Positions 27,363 to 38,789 of a stretch of DNA of 64,000 nucleotides are shown here, piece by piece; position 1 is the stretch's first letter, and the number at the start of each line of letters is the position of its first letter. The position numbers and the translations under genes were made by a program. Under the pieces are notes generated by a model that ran no database searches, had not been told where the DNA came from, and saw only the letters and a list, made by a program, of their open reading frames with translations. Source of the DNA: an uncultured Actinomycetes bacterium. Its GTDB lineage: Bacteria > Actinomycetota > Coriobacteriia > Coriobacteriales > Atopobiaceae. The stretch covers positions 62,001-126,000 of the forward strand of contig OMWB01000001.1 of NCBI GenBank assembly GCA_900314645.1, in the 5' to 3' direction.

Positions 27363-28181
27363 ATGAGACTGATGGGAACCGTGGCGCTGGTTGCCTTGCA
27401 AGAGGACGTGGGAACGTTAGCGGGTAACGTGCTCAAGGCATCGATGGTCATCCTCGTCGGTGTTTGCGTGTCGTATTACTTGACTAAGCTTCTCCGTGCG
27501 GCGTTGGGTAACTCGTCGGTGGGCGAAGTGTCCATCATCATCAACATCGTGCGTGCCATCGTTGCGTTTACGGTCGCCTACTTCATTGGCGAGAACTTCT
27601 TTGGCGTGCAACTCGACGGCATTGCCAGAGCGCTGGGCGTCACCACGCTGGTGGTTTCTCTTGGTCTGCAGGACCTCATCAAAAACGTGGTGGCAGGCAT
27701 TGAGATTGTGGTCACGCGGCTTTTGTCGGTGGGTGACCATATCGAGGTGGGTGGCACGCGTGGTGAGGTTGCGGACGTGAATTGGCGCCAGACCACCATG
27801 CGCGACAAGGACAACAACTACCACGTGATTCCCAACTCTTCCCTCATGGGCGGGACGTACAAGCATCTACGTGGCAAGATGGCTCGCCGCTACGTGTTTG
27901 AGTGCGACATTAAGCCTGGGTTGGATCTGCAGCGCGTTGCGGGCGACATCGAATGCCTTGCAGACGAGGCGCTCAGCGATTGCGGCTGGCGATCTGAGGA
28001 ACACACTGAGGTGCGCTTTACTGGCTCGACGGCAAACGGCGTACAGGCGTCTATCCGCATCTTCCTTACGGACATCGAGTACACCACCCGGGCGATGGAT
28101 GTGGTGATGCGCGCCATTGGCCAGCGGGGCTACCTGGCGGACTGGACCAACGAGAACCCCGCCCAGGAGCAGTGGCGTTAG
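27363..28181 (+). CDS. MscS-family mechanosensitive channel
   Basis: A 272-residue small-conductance channel that releases solutes on osmotic downshock. Three N-terminal membrane segments include ASMVILVGVCVSYYLTKLL and VRAIVAFTVAYFIGENFF; the pore helix and beta domain begin near LGVTTLVVSLGLQDLIKNVV, and GDHIEVGGTRGEVADVNWRQ is the hallmark beta domain. GGGAG precedes the ATG. It starts 12 bases after the kinase gene and is probably in one operon with it, which would link the sensor to envelope stress. Confidence 0.92.
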   Translation: MRLMGTVALVALQEDVGTLAGNVLKASMVILVGVCVSYYLTKLLRAALGNSSVGEVSIIINIVRAIVAFTVAYFIGENFFGVQLDGIARALGVTTLVVSLGLQDLIKNVVAGIEIVVTRLLSVGDHIEVGGTRGEVADVNWRQTTMRDKDNNYHVIPNSSLMGGTYKHLRGKMARRYVFECDIKPGLDLQRVAGDIECLADEALSDCGWRSEEHTEVRFTGSTANGVQASIRIFLTDIEYTTRAMDVVMRAIGQRGYLADWTNENPAQEQWR

Positions 28182-28273
28182 CCCTAGCCTCGAGCGAACC
28201 TGTAACGGTTGCGTGCAGGTCGCGTTTCTGAGGTACCCTAGAGGCATCAAAGTTTTTCAAGAAAGGATGTCTT

Positions 28274-29743
28274 ATGGGAAAGGGAAGCAAGAAGAACAAA
28301 GCTCCCGAGGTGAAGATCGCGGTGCCTAAGGCGGCCTCCGCTTCCCTCGTATGGCGGGGAATTGCAGACGAGAAGCTCAACTATCGCGCTACGGCCTCGC
28401 ACGTGGACGTACGTGCAGATGACGACAAGCTTCTGGGCAAGATGTTCAACATGGCGTTTGTTGCCTTGAGTGACGGCAAGCCTGACCCTGCGCGACCGGT
28501 GACCTTTGCCTTCAACGGCGGGCCGGGATGTGCGAGCGTGCCCATCGACTTTGGCGGCATCGGCCCCAAGCGCGTGCGTCCCAACGGCCTTGACCACATC
28601 CCCGCGACGGCCCCGCTTGAGGATAACCCGTACTCTATCCTCGCCAAGACGGACCTCGTCTTTCTTGACGCCCTGGGGACTGGTTGGTCGAAGGTGGCGT
28701 CGGGTGTTGAGGACAGCAAGGTCTTCGGCATTGATGCGGACGCCGACTGCTTCGCGCGTGCCATCTGCGCGTGGCTGCAGGACAACGGCCGCTGGGCGAG
28801 CCCCGTCTACCTGTTTGGCGAGTCATACGGTACGGTGCGCAACGCTGCGCTCATGCGCCTTCTGGGCGAGCGCTCCGTCAAGCTGACCGGTGTGGTCATG
28901 CTCTCCGCCATCTTTGACTGGGTGCAGACGCAGCCCGGTGCGGACAGCTACTACCTGGGCATGATGCCCACCTACGCTGCGACCGCTCAGCACTTTGGTC
29001 GCGCCGGCGCAGGCGTAGACGTCGACACGTGGTTTGACCAGGCCATGGATTTCACCGAGGACGTGCTGGCTCCGGCGATTCTGAAGGGCGATCGCCTCTC
29101 TGCTCAGGCAGAGCGAGAGGTCGCGGAGCAGCTCGCTGCGTTCATCGGCATCCCCGTTGAGCACATCCTGGCCAAGCACCTGCGCGTGGATCTTACGGAC
29201 TTCCGTGCGACGTTGCTTGCCGACGAGGGCAAGGCGTGTGGCCGGCTGGATACCCGCTTCGTTTCTGACGCGCCCTCGTACGTGCAGACGTCCAACGAGT
29301 GGCTTGCTGCCGAAGATGCGGCGGATGACGCGGTTGACGGCGTCTGGGTGAGCGCGTTCCGCGCGTTCTGTTCCGACGTGCTGGGCTATCAGGGACCGGC
29401 GCGCTACCTCAGCAGCAACTACTGGAAGATCGGCCCGGCGTGGCAGTGGAAGCACACGATGCAAGGCGCTGAGGAAGACGCCCAGGCTCCCAACATGGCC
29501 TTGGACATTGCCATCGCGATGCGCCGCGATCCCACGCTGAAGCTGGCCATCATTGGCGGTCGCTATGACGCGGCAACCACGTGGTGGAACGTTGCCCACG
29601 ACATGAGCTGCCAGTACCTCTCTGACGAGCTCAAGACGCGCGTGCGCTGGTATCGCTATGGGTGCGGGCACATGGCCTACGTGGACGAGGAGACCAATCG
29701 CGCCATGGGCACTGACATGCGCGCGTTCTACGACATGGCGTAG
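28274..29743 (+). CDS. S10 family serine carboxypeptidase-like protein
   Basis: A 489-residue alpha/beta-hydrolase of peptidase family S10, which trims C-terminal residues from peptides. FAFNGGPGCASVPIDFGGIG forms the oxyanion region, the nucleophile Ser184 lies in FGESYGT, the aspartate is in GGRYDAATTW and the histidine in GCGHMAYV, so the triad is complete. There is no signal peptide (start MGKGSKKNKAPEVK), so it is probably intracellular, unlike most S10 enzymes. AAAGG lies 7 bases before the start. A terminator follows. Confidence 0.88.
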   Translation: MGKGSKKNKAPEVKIAVPKAASASLVWRGIADEKLNYRATASHVDVRADDDKLLGKMFNMAFVALSDGKPDPARPVTFAFNGGPGCASVPIDFGGIGPKRVRPNGLDHIPATAPLEDNPYSILAKTDLVFLDALGTGWSKVASGVEDSKVFGIDADADCFARAICAWLQDNGRWASPVYLFGESYGTVRNAALMRLLGERSVKLTGVVMLSAIFDWVQTQPGADSYYLGMMPTYAATAQHFGRAGAGVDVDTWFDQAMDFTEDVLAPAILKGDRLSAQAEREVAEQLAAFIGIPVEHILAKHLRVDLTDFRATLLADEGKACGRLDTRFVSDAPSYVQTSNEWLAAEDAADDAVDGVWVSAFRAFCSDVLGYQGPARYLSSNYWKIGPAWQWKHTMQGAEEDAQAPNMALDIAIAMRRDPTLKLAIIGGRYDAATTWWNVAHDMSCQYLSDELKTRVRWYRYGCGHMAYVDEETNRAMGTDMRAFYDMA

Positions 29744-29770
29744 GCGACCGCTTTACCGTACTCAATACGT

Positions 29771-29800
29771 GCAGCCCATCGGTTTTTGCCGGTGGGCTGC
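29771..29800 (+). terminator. Terminator after the S10 peptidase gene
   Basis: Stem GCAGCCCATCGG with CCGGTGGGCTGC (one G-T pair), with a T-rich 6-base loop, 27 bases after the stop. Confidence 0.65.
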
Positions 29801-29843
29801 AGTACTATGGTCGCAGGGGCAATTGAAGTTAGAGGAGGAAGCT

Positions 29844-30869
29844 ATGGCAATTCATGATGCAAAGCCTGCGGGCAACGGCGGTACGTATATTCCGTTCGAT
29901 CAGCGTGATGGCGGAACGTCCGTCGTGTTCTTTACGCGCGACCTCTCTGCTGAAGGCCTGCGTAAGACCTTTGCGAAGGTGGCCGACAAGCTCGACGGCA
30001 AGGTGGCAATCAAGCTGCATACGGGCGAGCAGCACGGCCCCAACATCATCCCGCGCGAGTGGGTGGCGGAGCTCATCGACAAGGACCTGCCCGAGGCAAC
30101 CATCATCGAGACCAACACCTACTATGTGGGCGACCGCGACACCACCGAGAAGCATCTCAAGACGCTTGAGGTCAACGGTTGGACGTTCTGCCCGGTGGAC
30201 ATTACCGATGACGAGGGCTACGTTGAGTGGCCCGTTGAGGGCGGCAAGTGGTTTGACACCATGGCCGTGGGCTCTCACCTGCCTGCGTACGATTCCATGC
30301 TCACGCTGACGCACTTCAAGGGCCACATGATGGGTGGCTTTGGAGGCTCCAACAAGAACATCGGTATCGGCTGTGCAAGCGGCAAGGAGGGCAAGAAGTG
30401 GATTCATGCCCAGACGCACGATAACGGGCAGAGCTGGGGTGGCCAGTGGTCCGTGGCTCAGGAAGAGCTGATGGAGAAGATCACGGAGTCCACCAAGGCC
30501 ACCATCGACCACTTTGGCGAGAAGGTCGTCTACGTCAACGTGATGCGTAACATGTCTGTGAGCTGCGACTGCGAGGGCGTTTCCGCCGCGCCGGTCGTCA
30601 CGCCCAACGTGGGCATCCTTGCCTCACTGGACATCTGCGCGATCGATACCGCCTGCGTTGACCTGGTCTACGCCATGACCAACGCTGGCCTTGTTCACAA
30701 CCACGACCTGGTGGAGCGCATCGAGACGCGCCACGGTCTCCGTCAGCTTGAGTACATGCACGAGCTGGGCATGGGCAACTGGAAGTACCAGCTCATCGAC
30801 CTGGACAACGGCGAGGTCGAGATCAGCCCCGCCGACGCTGTAGCCAACGTAGTCCCCTTTGAGGGATAG
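29844..30869 (+). CDS. DUF362 domain protein
   Basis: A 341-residue protein spanning the DUF362 fold. The ATG at 29844 is preceded by AGAGGAGG. Recognisable segments are KVAIKLHTGEQHGPNIIPREWV, FKGHMMGGFGGSNKNIGIGCA and VSCDCEGVSAAPVVTPNVGI; the last one carries two cysteines, and the family is often tied to iron-sulphur proteins, though no ferredoxin tail is present here. Cytoplasmic. Function is not established for this family. It ends before a very long inverted repeat and the convergent yaaA gene. Confidence 0.85.
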   Translation: MAIHDAKPAGNGGTYIPFDQRDGGTSVVFFTRDLSAEGLRKTFAKVADKLDGKVAIKLHTGEQHGPNIIPREWVAELIDKDLPEATIIETNTYYVGDRDTTEKHLKTLEVNGWTFCPVDITDDEGYVEWPVEGGKWFDTMAVGSHLPAYDSMLTLTHFKGHMMGGFGGSNKNIGIGCASGKEGKKWIHAQTHDNGQSWGGQWSVAQEELMEKITESTKATIDHFGEKVVYVNVMRNMSVSCDCEGVSAAPVVTPNVGILASLDICAIDTACVDLVYAMTNAGLVHNHDLVERIETRHGLRQLEYMHELGMGNWKYQLIDLDNGEVEISPADAVANVVPFEG

Positions 30870-30887
30870 AGCTGTTTATTGAGAGTC

Positions 30888-30987
30888 GGTCCCGCAGCAA
30901 GGGCGAGGGCCCCTTTCCACAGGCTCAGGCACTTCGTGCGCTTCGCATTCGCCTGTGGAAAGGGGCCCTCGCCCTTGCTGCGGGACC
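30888..30987. repeat. Perfect 37-bp inverted repeat with 26-base spacer
   Basis: Arms 30888-30924 and 30951-30987 are exact reverse complements. The outer ends read GGTCCCGCAGC. It fills the gap between convergent genes (DUF362 and yaaA) and can end transcription on both strands, but is far longer than an ordinary terminator. Confidence 0.9.
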
Positions 30988-30991
30988 TCCA

Positions 30992-31744
30992 TCAATGGAG
31001 CACGTATGCCCAGGAATCATTTGTCGATTTTGACTCATCCAGGGCGTAGGCTCGTTCGGTGTAGTGACAGAAATCTTTGATTTCTTCCACTTTGTTCTCG
31101 CAGCACCATCTTACGAAGGTGCCTCTGGCGGCTTTGGCTTCGGTGGATCTTTGGACGTACTTGCCGTTGATCATTTGGCCGAAGAGGCAGGTGATGACTT
31201 TGATGCCTAGCTCCTGTGCGTAGGGCGTTATCGCTTTGGCGTATTCAACGGAGGCCAGGTTAACGATGGTGTCGGTCTCCTCGGCAAGTGCTTCTGCGAG
31301 GCTCTTGCCCCAGTACTCGTAGAGGTTGCGCGCTCCGTCGACAGCGAGCTTTGCTTGCATCTCAAGGCGATAGGGGACTACGCCGTCAAACGGACGGAGC
31401 ACCCCATAGAAGCCTGACAGGATGCGAAGGCGGGTGTCCAGAAACGCCAACTCAGATTCGCTCATGACTTGCGGGGCGAGGTGCTGGTACTGGATGCCTT
31501 CGTAGGCGATGGCTGCTGCCGTCACGTTGTGGGCGAGATCCATGTTGCGGAACCGGTCATAGTTGAGTCTGGCGAGCTTGTCACTGCAGGCCCACAGCGC
31601 CTTTGCGTCCTCATAGTCCAGCGCTTGTACGGCATGCATGAGCCGTTCCGTCCGGTCGATGAAACGGGGCGTTCCCGTCACATACGGTGGTCCTTCCACG
31701 ACATTCATCTTCTTGGCTGGCGAGATGATCATGACGTAGGACAT
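30992..31744 (-). CDS. yaaA: Peroxide stress protein YaaA (DUF328)
   Basis: A 250-residue cytoplasmic protein of the YaaA family, which limits free iron and DNA damage under peroxide stress in E. coli. SYVMIISPAKKMN is the diagnostic N-terminus; LRILSGFYGVLRPFDGVVPYR and NLASVEYAKAI are conserved family segments. The start at 31744 has AAAGGAG 7 bases upstream. It follows the histidine-phosphatase-like gene with an 11-base gap, so they are co-transcribed. Confidence 0.92.
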   Translation of the reverse strand: MSYVMIISPAKKMNVVEGPPYVTGTPRFIDRTERLMHAVQALDYEDAKALWACSDKLARLNYDRFRNMDLAHNVTAAAIAYEGIQYQHLAPQVMSESELAFLDTRLRILSGFYGVLRPFDGVVPYRLEMQAKLAVDGARNLYEYWGKSLAEALAEETDTIVNLASVEYAKAITPYAQELGIKVITCLFGQMINGKYVQRSTEAKAARGTFVRWCCENKVEEIKDFCHYTERAYALDESKSTNDSWAYVLH

Positions 31745-31755
31745 GTGGTGCTCCT

Positions 31756-32424
31756 TTAACCTGTCACTACAGCGCGAAGCTCTTCGTCGCTGAGCTCCCA
31801 ACGGTACGGCACGCCGGATTCGGGAAGTGACGAGAAGTCAGGAGTGATGATCTCGGTGCAAGAGAAGACGCTGTTGTCCCATTCGTAGACGTAGGCCATG
31901 CAGTTGGTGTTCTCGACAAACGTCGCGCAGGAGGTCTCGAGATGCTTCATAAAGAAGCGGCGAAGCGCTCCACCCGAGCTCACCACGAATGCATTCTGCG
32001 TATCAGGATCGGCCATGATGGACGCAAGGCAAGCCTCTACGCGCTCGATAATCTCTTCGTTGGACTCGCCGCCACCCGCCTTCATGATGGCCCCACGCAG
32101 CTCACTGAACTTCGGCTCGCAGAAATCATCCTTACCCTCAAAGATGCCAAACCCGCACTCCCGCAGGCCCTTGAGACGCCTATAGGGCTTGACCTCGCCA
32201 AACGCCGCCTGGCAGACGAGCTCCATGGTGTCGCAGCAGCGTTCTGAGGTGCTGGAATAGAAGTGGTCAAACGCGATGCTCCGCTGCGCGATCAGCTCGC
32301 CTACGATTCTGCACTGCTCCACGCCGCGCGGTGTGATGGGAGAGTCGCACCACCCTTGGGTCTTGTGCTGAACGTTGAAGAGCGTCTCGCAATGACACAT
32401 AGCATACAGAAGCTTCTTTGGCAT
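31756..32424 (-). CDS. Histidine phosphatase family protein, catalytic motif degenerate
   Basis: A 222-residue protein with the phosphoglycerate-mutase fold, but with its key residues altered. The family's RHGET appears as MCHCETLFN: the phosphohistidine histidine stays, but the arginine becomes Cys and Gly becomes Cys. The second catalytic histidine is also lost: VVSHGG reads FVVSSGGALRR. Other landmarks (GWCDSPITPRGVEQ, ECGFGIFEG) are normal. It may bind a phosphate ligand without catalysis. The start at 32424 is preferred over 32460, which lacks a ribosome site. In an operon with yaaA. Confidence 0.82.
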   Translation of the reverse strand: MPKKLLYAMCHCETLFNVQHKTQGWCDSPITPRGVEQCRIVGELIAQRSIAFDHFYSSTSERCCDTMELVCQAAFGEVKPYRRLKGLRECGFGIFEGKDDFCEPKFSELRGAIMKAGGGESNEEIIERVEACLASIMADPDTQNAFVVSSGGALRRFFMKHLETSCATFVENTNCMAYVYEWDNSVFSCTEIITPDFSSLPESGVPYRWELSDEELRAVVTG

Positions 32425-32723
32425 GAAAACTCGCTTTCTTGGGTGTCGCCGCCCCATCATATCAGGCTGAAGTGTGCGTGGATGGGTCGGCGCGCATTAA
32501 CTTACAACGGAAAACAGGCGAAAAGAGACACAAGACCTATGGGGGCGTTTTGGGCCAAAAACGCCTGCACGTTAACGTTCAGCACCCTCTCGAGCGAGCA
32601 AAACTACATGACTGCGCGCCCGTGAACGCGTTTCAGGCTTGCATCGGTACAAGGAATACCAGAGTTGCCCGGCAGAGCATCCGTATAATGTTTCAGTCCG
32701 CGTTCCAAAGCATGGGAGCTGTC

Positions 32724-33599
32724 ATGTACGAACTGGTGCAGATTGCCGAACACACCTATTACGTTGAGAGCCCTGCCAAGGTGGGCGTGGTTGAGGTGTC
32801 GCCAGGCGAGGTCGTGCTCATTGATTCGGGCGGCGATCGAAGCGCGGCAAAAAAGGTACGCAATCACCTCGATGCGCGCGGTTGGCGCCTGCGGGCCATC
32901 TATCTCACACACTCGCATGCGGATCACACGGGCGGGTGTCATTACCTGCAAAGCGCGACTGGTTGTGCGGTGTACGCACCAGGAGCCGAACGGGCCTTTT
33001 CCACGTGGACGTGGTTGGAGCCCACATATCTCTATGGTGGTTATCCGCCTGCTGAGCTCCGTCACAAGTTCTTGGTTGCCCAGCCATGTGAGGCACAGCC
33101 CCTGACCAAAGAGGCGCTCCCCACTGGTTGGGAAATCATCGAGCTTCCCGGCCACTTCTTCCATATGGTGGGGTATCGTACCCCTGATGACGTGGTGTTT
33201 ATTGCTGACTGTCTTGCAAGTGAGGCAACGCTTGAGAAGTATCGTGTGAGCTTTCTTTATGATGTGGCGGGCTACCTTGAGACCCTCAACCAGGTGATGC
33301 AAATGCAGGCGCGCGCTTTCGTTCCCGCGCATGCGGCGGCGACGGAAGACATTACGCCGCTTGCTCGCATCAATATCGAAGCGACGCATCGCGTTGCGGA
33401 TGATATATGCGCGTGGTGCGCGCAGCCCATCTGCTTCGATGATCTGCTCGCCGAGGTATTCAGTCGCTATGACCTGCGGATGAATTACGAGCAGCATGCC
33501 CTTGTGGGAAGTACGGTGCGCTCGTATCTCTCATATCTTTCCGGTGAGGGACGTCTCAAGGCCGTGATTCAGGATAACCGCTGGCTTTGGATGCGGTAA
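32724..33599 (+). CDS. Metallo-beta-lactamase fold hydrolase
   Basis: A 291-residue hydrolase. The start at 32724 follows GGGAG. THSHADHTGG is the metal-binding HxHxDH motif, and LPGHFFHMVGYRTPDDVVFIADC supplies further metal ligands (His, Asp). The C-terminal ~80 residues look like a winged-helix add-on typical of this hydrolase group (HALVGSTVRSYLSYLSGEG). Close relatives include glyoxalase-II-like enzymes, but no substrate can be read. It converges on the TetR gene with a 15-base gap. Confidence 0.9.
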   Translation: MYELVQIAEHTYYVESPAKVGVVEVSPGEVVLIDSGGDRSAAKKVRNHLDARGWRLRAIYLTHSHADHTGGCHYLQSATGCAVYAPGAERAFSTWTWLEPTYLYGGYPPAELRHKFLVAQPCEAQPLTKEALPTGWEIIELPGHFFHMVGYRTPDDVVFIADCLASEATLEKYRVSFLYDVAGYLETLNQVMQMQARAFVPAHAAATEDITPLARINIEATHRVADDICAWCAQPICFDDLLAEVFSRYDLRMNYEQHALVGSTVRSYLSYLSGEGRLKAVIQDNRWLWMR

Positions 33600-33614
33600 A
33601 CGAAGAATTCGGGA

Positions 33615-34304
33615 TCATCCAAGCGGTTGCTCAAGAAGGAGTTCTCGAGCGCGCTCTAGGGCTTGGATGCCCAAGGGAGCTAAGACCTCGTTTGAGAGTG
33701 CGTAAGGCGCTAATCCAGCTTGCCACGCCCGCGGGGTGATTTCATCAACCAAGCCAAACGCGTTGGCTTGTATAAGCATGCTCGGTAAGAGAATGGACGA
33801 GATTTCTGGCGTCTCTCCACGCATGAGGTACGCATAGGCAAGCTCTCCCAGCCCGCCTGCCACCATCATGACCCTGTCTGGAATCTCTGGCTGTATGTGC
33901 TCGTCAACAGAGAAGGTTCGATGCGCAAGCTGGTAGTTCTGGATGATGAGCTGTTGGGTGATGTCGCGGTCACGCAACGCATCGAGAAGGAACCTGCGTG
34001 CGCCTTCATGGAGGAAGAGAGCCGCCAAGAGCACTTGCCCGGTGGCATAGGCTGATCCAACTTGATTGATTGCTTGATGTAGCTCAGAACGAGCAACGAG
34101 GTGTGAGGCAATGACGACCGCTTTGCCAAATGCCACTGCAAGCAGGTCTTTTTTTGGATAGTAGTACTGCACGAGTGACCGAGACACGCCAGAACGCTCA
34201 GCAAGGTCGGTGTACGAAGTGTCCTGAAAACCTTTCTCCATAAAGAGGTCCCATGCCGCAGCCAAGATAGACCGCTCGACGATTACGTTGCGTCGCTTAG
34301 ACAT
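33615..34304 (-). CDS. TetR-family transcriptional regulator
   Basis: A 229-residue repressor. The N-terminal helix-turn-helix is clear: AAWDLFMEKGFQDTSYTDLAE, then SGVSRSLVQYYYPKKDLL. The C-terminal ~165 residues are a helical ligand domain without recognisable family. GGAGG lies 6 bases before the start. A 6-bp inverted pair (TATGCG 34348-34353, CGCATA 34368-34373) about 45-70 bases upstream is a possible operator. No divergent transporter gene is adjacent, so the target is unclear. Confidence 0.9.
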   Translation of the reverse strand: MSKRRNVIVERSILAAAWDLFMEKGFQDTSYTDLAERSGVSRSLVQYYYPKKDLLAVAFGKAVVIASHLVARSELHQAINQVGSAYATGQVLLAALFLHEGARRFLLDALRDRDITQQLIIQNYQLAHRTFSVDEHIQPEIPDRVMMVAGGLGELAYAYLMRGETPEISSILLPSMLIQANAFGLVDEITPRAWQAGLAPYALSNEVLAPLGIQALERARELLLEQPLG

Positions 34305-34509
34305 GCAAACCTCCTGCTCGTACGGTTCCCTGTACTTCCCATGCTAGTATGCGAATCAAGGACTGTACGCATATAGTTCGTAGGCTGAAACATGTGGCCA
34401 GTTCTGAAAGCGGGCATTGAACGCGCAAGCCCGAAGGCCCCATTGCGGGCATGAGATGAAAAGGCAGGGGCGCCTGGTAGTTTCCCCGCTGCCGCGCTCG
34501 TCTAGCCGT

Positions 34510-34540
34510 GGGCGGGACCCTCCCCTGGGGTCCCGCCCTT
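34510..34540 (+). terminator. Terminator-like hairpin
   Basis: 11-bp stem GGGCGGGACCC with GGGTCCCGCCC and a 7-base loop, followed by TTCCTT. No gene is obviously upstream on this strand, so it may end an unseen small transcript. Confidence 0.5.
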
Positions 34541-34552
34541 CCTTATGCAGCG

Positions 34553-34629
34553 CCCCGTGGGACACCTAGCCCGGAGGTTTGTGTCCCACCAAGTGGGACA
34601 CAAACCTCCGGGCTAGGTGTCCCACGGGG
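34553..34629. repeat. Perfect 37-bp inverted repeat, 3-base loop, before a GH1 gene
   Basis: Arms 34553-34589 and 34593-34629 are exact reverse complements around CAA. The sequence GTGGGACA occurs at both ends of each arm. It lies about 130 bases upstream of the GH1 start, so it could act in the leader of that gene. Confidence 0.92.
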
Positions 34630-34660
34630 AGAGCACAACGGTTCGCTATAACACACTTGA

Positions 34661-36235
<1,575 letters not shown>

Positions 36236-36285
36236 ACCGCCGGTCAGTTAGTATGTCGACGAAACGGGAAACGATGGGAGATGAT

Positions 36286-37140
36286 ATGGCAGCCGGAATC
36301 AAGGCGATTCTGCTCGACGTGGACGGCACGTTGACCAACGACGCAAAAGACATAACGCCGCGCACGCGCGACGCGCTCCTCAAGTGTCAGGAGAAGGGCG
36401 TGGTGCTGGTGCTCGCCAGCGGGCGTACGGCCAACGGGCTTTCGCGTTATGCCGCAGAGCTGCAGATGGAGCGCCATGGCGGCGTGCTCGTGTGCTTCAA
36501 CGGTGCAAAGTCGCTCAACTGCGAGACAGGTCAGGTGTACTTTGAGCAGTCCATGACCGTCGAGCAGGGCAAGCGCGTGCTCGAGCACATGAAGAAGTTC
36601 AACGTCGCTCCCGTAGTTGACCACGGCGAGTACATGTACGTCAACAACTGCTTCTTCACCATTACGCGGCCGGATGGCAGTACGTGGTACATCTTGGAGT
36701 ACGAGGCGCATTCCAACAACTACAAGCTGTGCGAGAAGCATGATTTGGCCAAGTACGTTGACTGGCGCATCAACAAGATTCTAAATGCCGGCCAGCCCGA
36801 ATACTTGCAGGAGGTTTGGCAAGACATGGCCGCGCCGTTCGAGGGCGAGCTCTCGGCCATGTTCACGGCGCCGCACTACTTCGAATTCACGCCGCTGGGC
36901 GTGGACAAGGTCCGCGCACTGCAGGATACCTTTGCGGTGCTAGGCATCACGCCAGACCAGGTCATCTCGTTTGGCGACGCGCAGAACGACCTCACGATGA
37001 TCAAGTGGGCAAAGATTGGCGTGGCCATGGGCAACGCGGCTCCTGAGGTGCGCGAGCAGGCCGACTACGTGACGGGTTCCAACAACGAGGACGGTATCGC
37101 CGACGCGCTGGAGCATCTGGTGCCAGAGCTCCTGGCGTAA
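36286..37140 (+). CDS. HAD-superfamily Cof-type sugar phosphatase
   Basis: A 284-residue cytoplasmic phosphatase of the Cof/IIB type. LLDVDGTLTND holds the nucleophile aspartate (DxDxT), and VISFGDAQNDLTMIKWA the C-terminal metal-binding motif; the cap lies between. The ATG at 36286 has GGGAG 5 bases upstream. It sits between two 6-phospho-beta-glucosidase genes, so it may remove phosphate from a sugar released by them, possibly to prevent sugar-phosphate stress. This is inference from position. Confidence 0.92.
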   Translation: MAAGIKAILLDVDGTLTNDAKDITPRTRDALLKCQEKGVVLVLASGRTANGLSRYAAELQMERHGGVLVCFNGAKSLNCETGQVYFEQSMTVEQGKRVLEHMKKFNVAPVVDHGEYMYVNNCFFTITRPDGSTWYILEYEAHSNNYKLCEKHDLAKYVDWRINKILNAGQPEYLQEVWQDMAAPFEGELSAMFTAPHYFEFTPLGVDKVRALQDTFAVLGITPDQVISFGDAQNDLTMIKWAKIGVAMGNAAPEVREQADYVTGSNNEDGIADALEHLVPELLA

Positions 37141-37148
37141 ATGGTTGA

Positions 37149-38669
<1,521 letters not shown>

Positions 38670-38697
38670 CGCCTCTTCGTTCGTGTGAGAGTTACCC

Positions 38698-38734
38698 GTG
38701 CGCCTCGGGGGTAGCCCCCGGGGCGCACTCTTTT
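38698..38734 (+). terminator. Terminator after the GH1-HAD-GH1 cluster
   Basis: Stem GTGCGCCTCGGGGG with its complement (one G-T pair), TAG loop, then TCTTTT. It is a near copy of the hairpin at 20178-20210. Confidence 0.85.
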
Positions 38735-38742
38735 GCCGTCAA

Positions 38743-38762
38743 TACATAACAAATGTTATAGT
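38743..38762. promoter_or_regulatory. Operator and -10 box of the TetR/CPBP operon
   Basis: ATAACA-AA-TGTTAT (38746-38759) is a perfect inverted repeat that runs into TATAGT (38757-38762), a fair -10 box, 28 bases before the regulator start. The overlap fits autorepression. Confidence 0.6.
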
Positions 38763-38789
38763 ATGGTGAGTAGACGCAAAGGAGTTGCC

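Noticed and set aside
30888..34629. Repeats as part of a CRISPR array
   Set aside because: Each is a single inverted pair with different sequence, with no regularly spaced direct repeats or cas genes.
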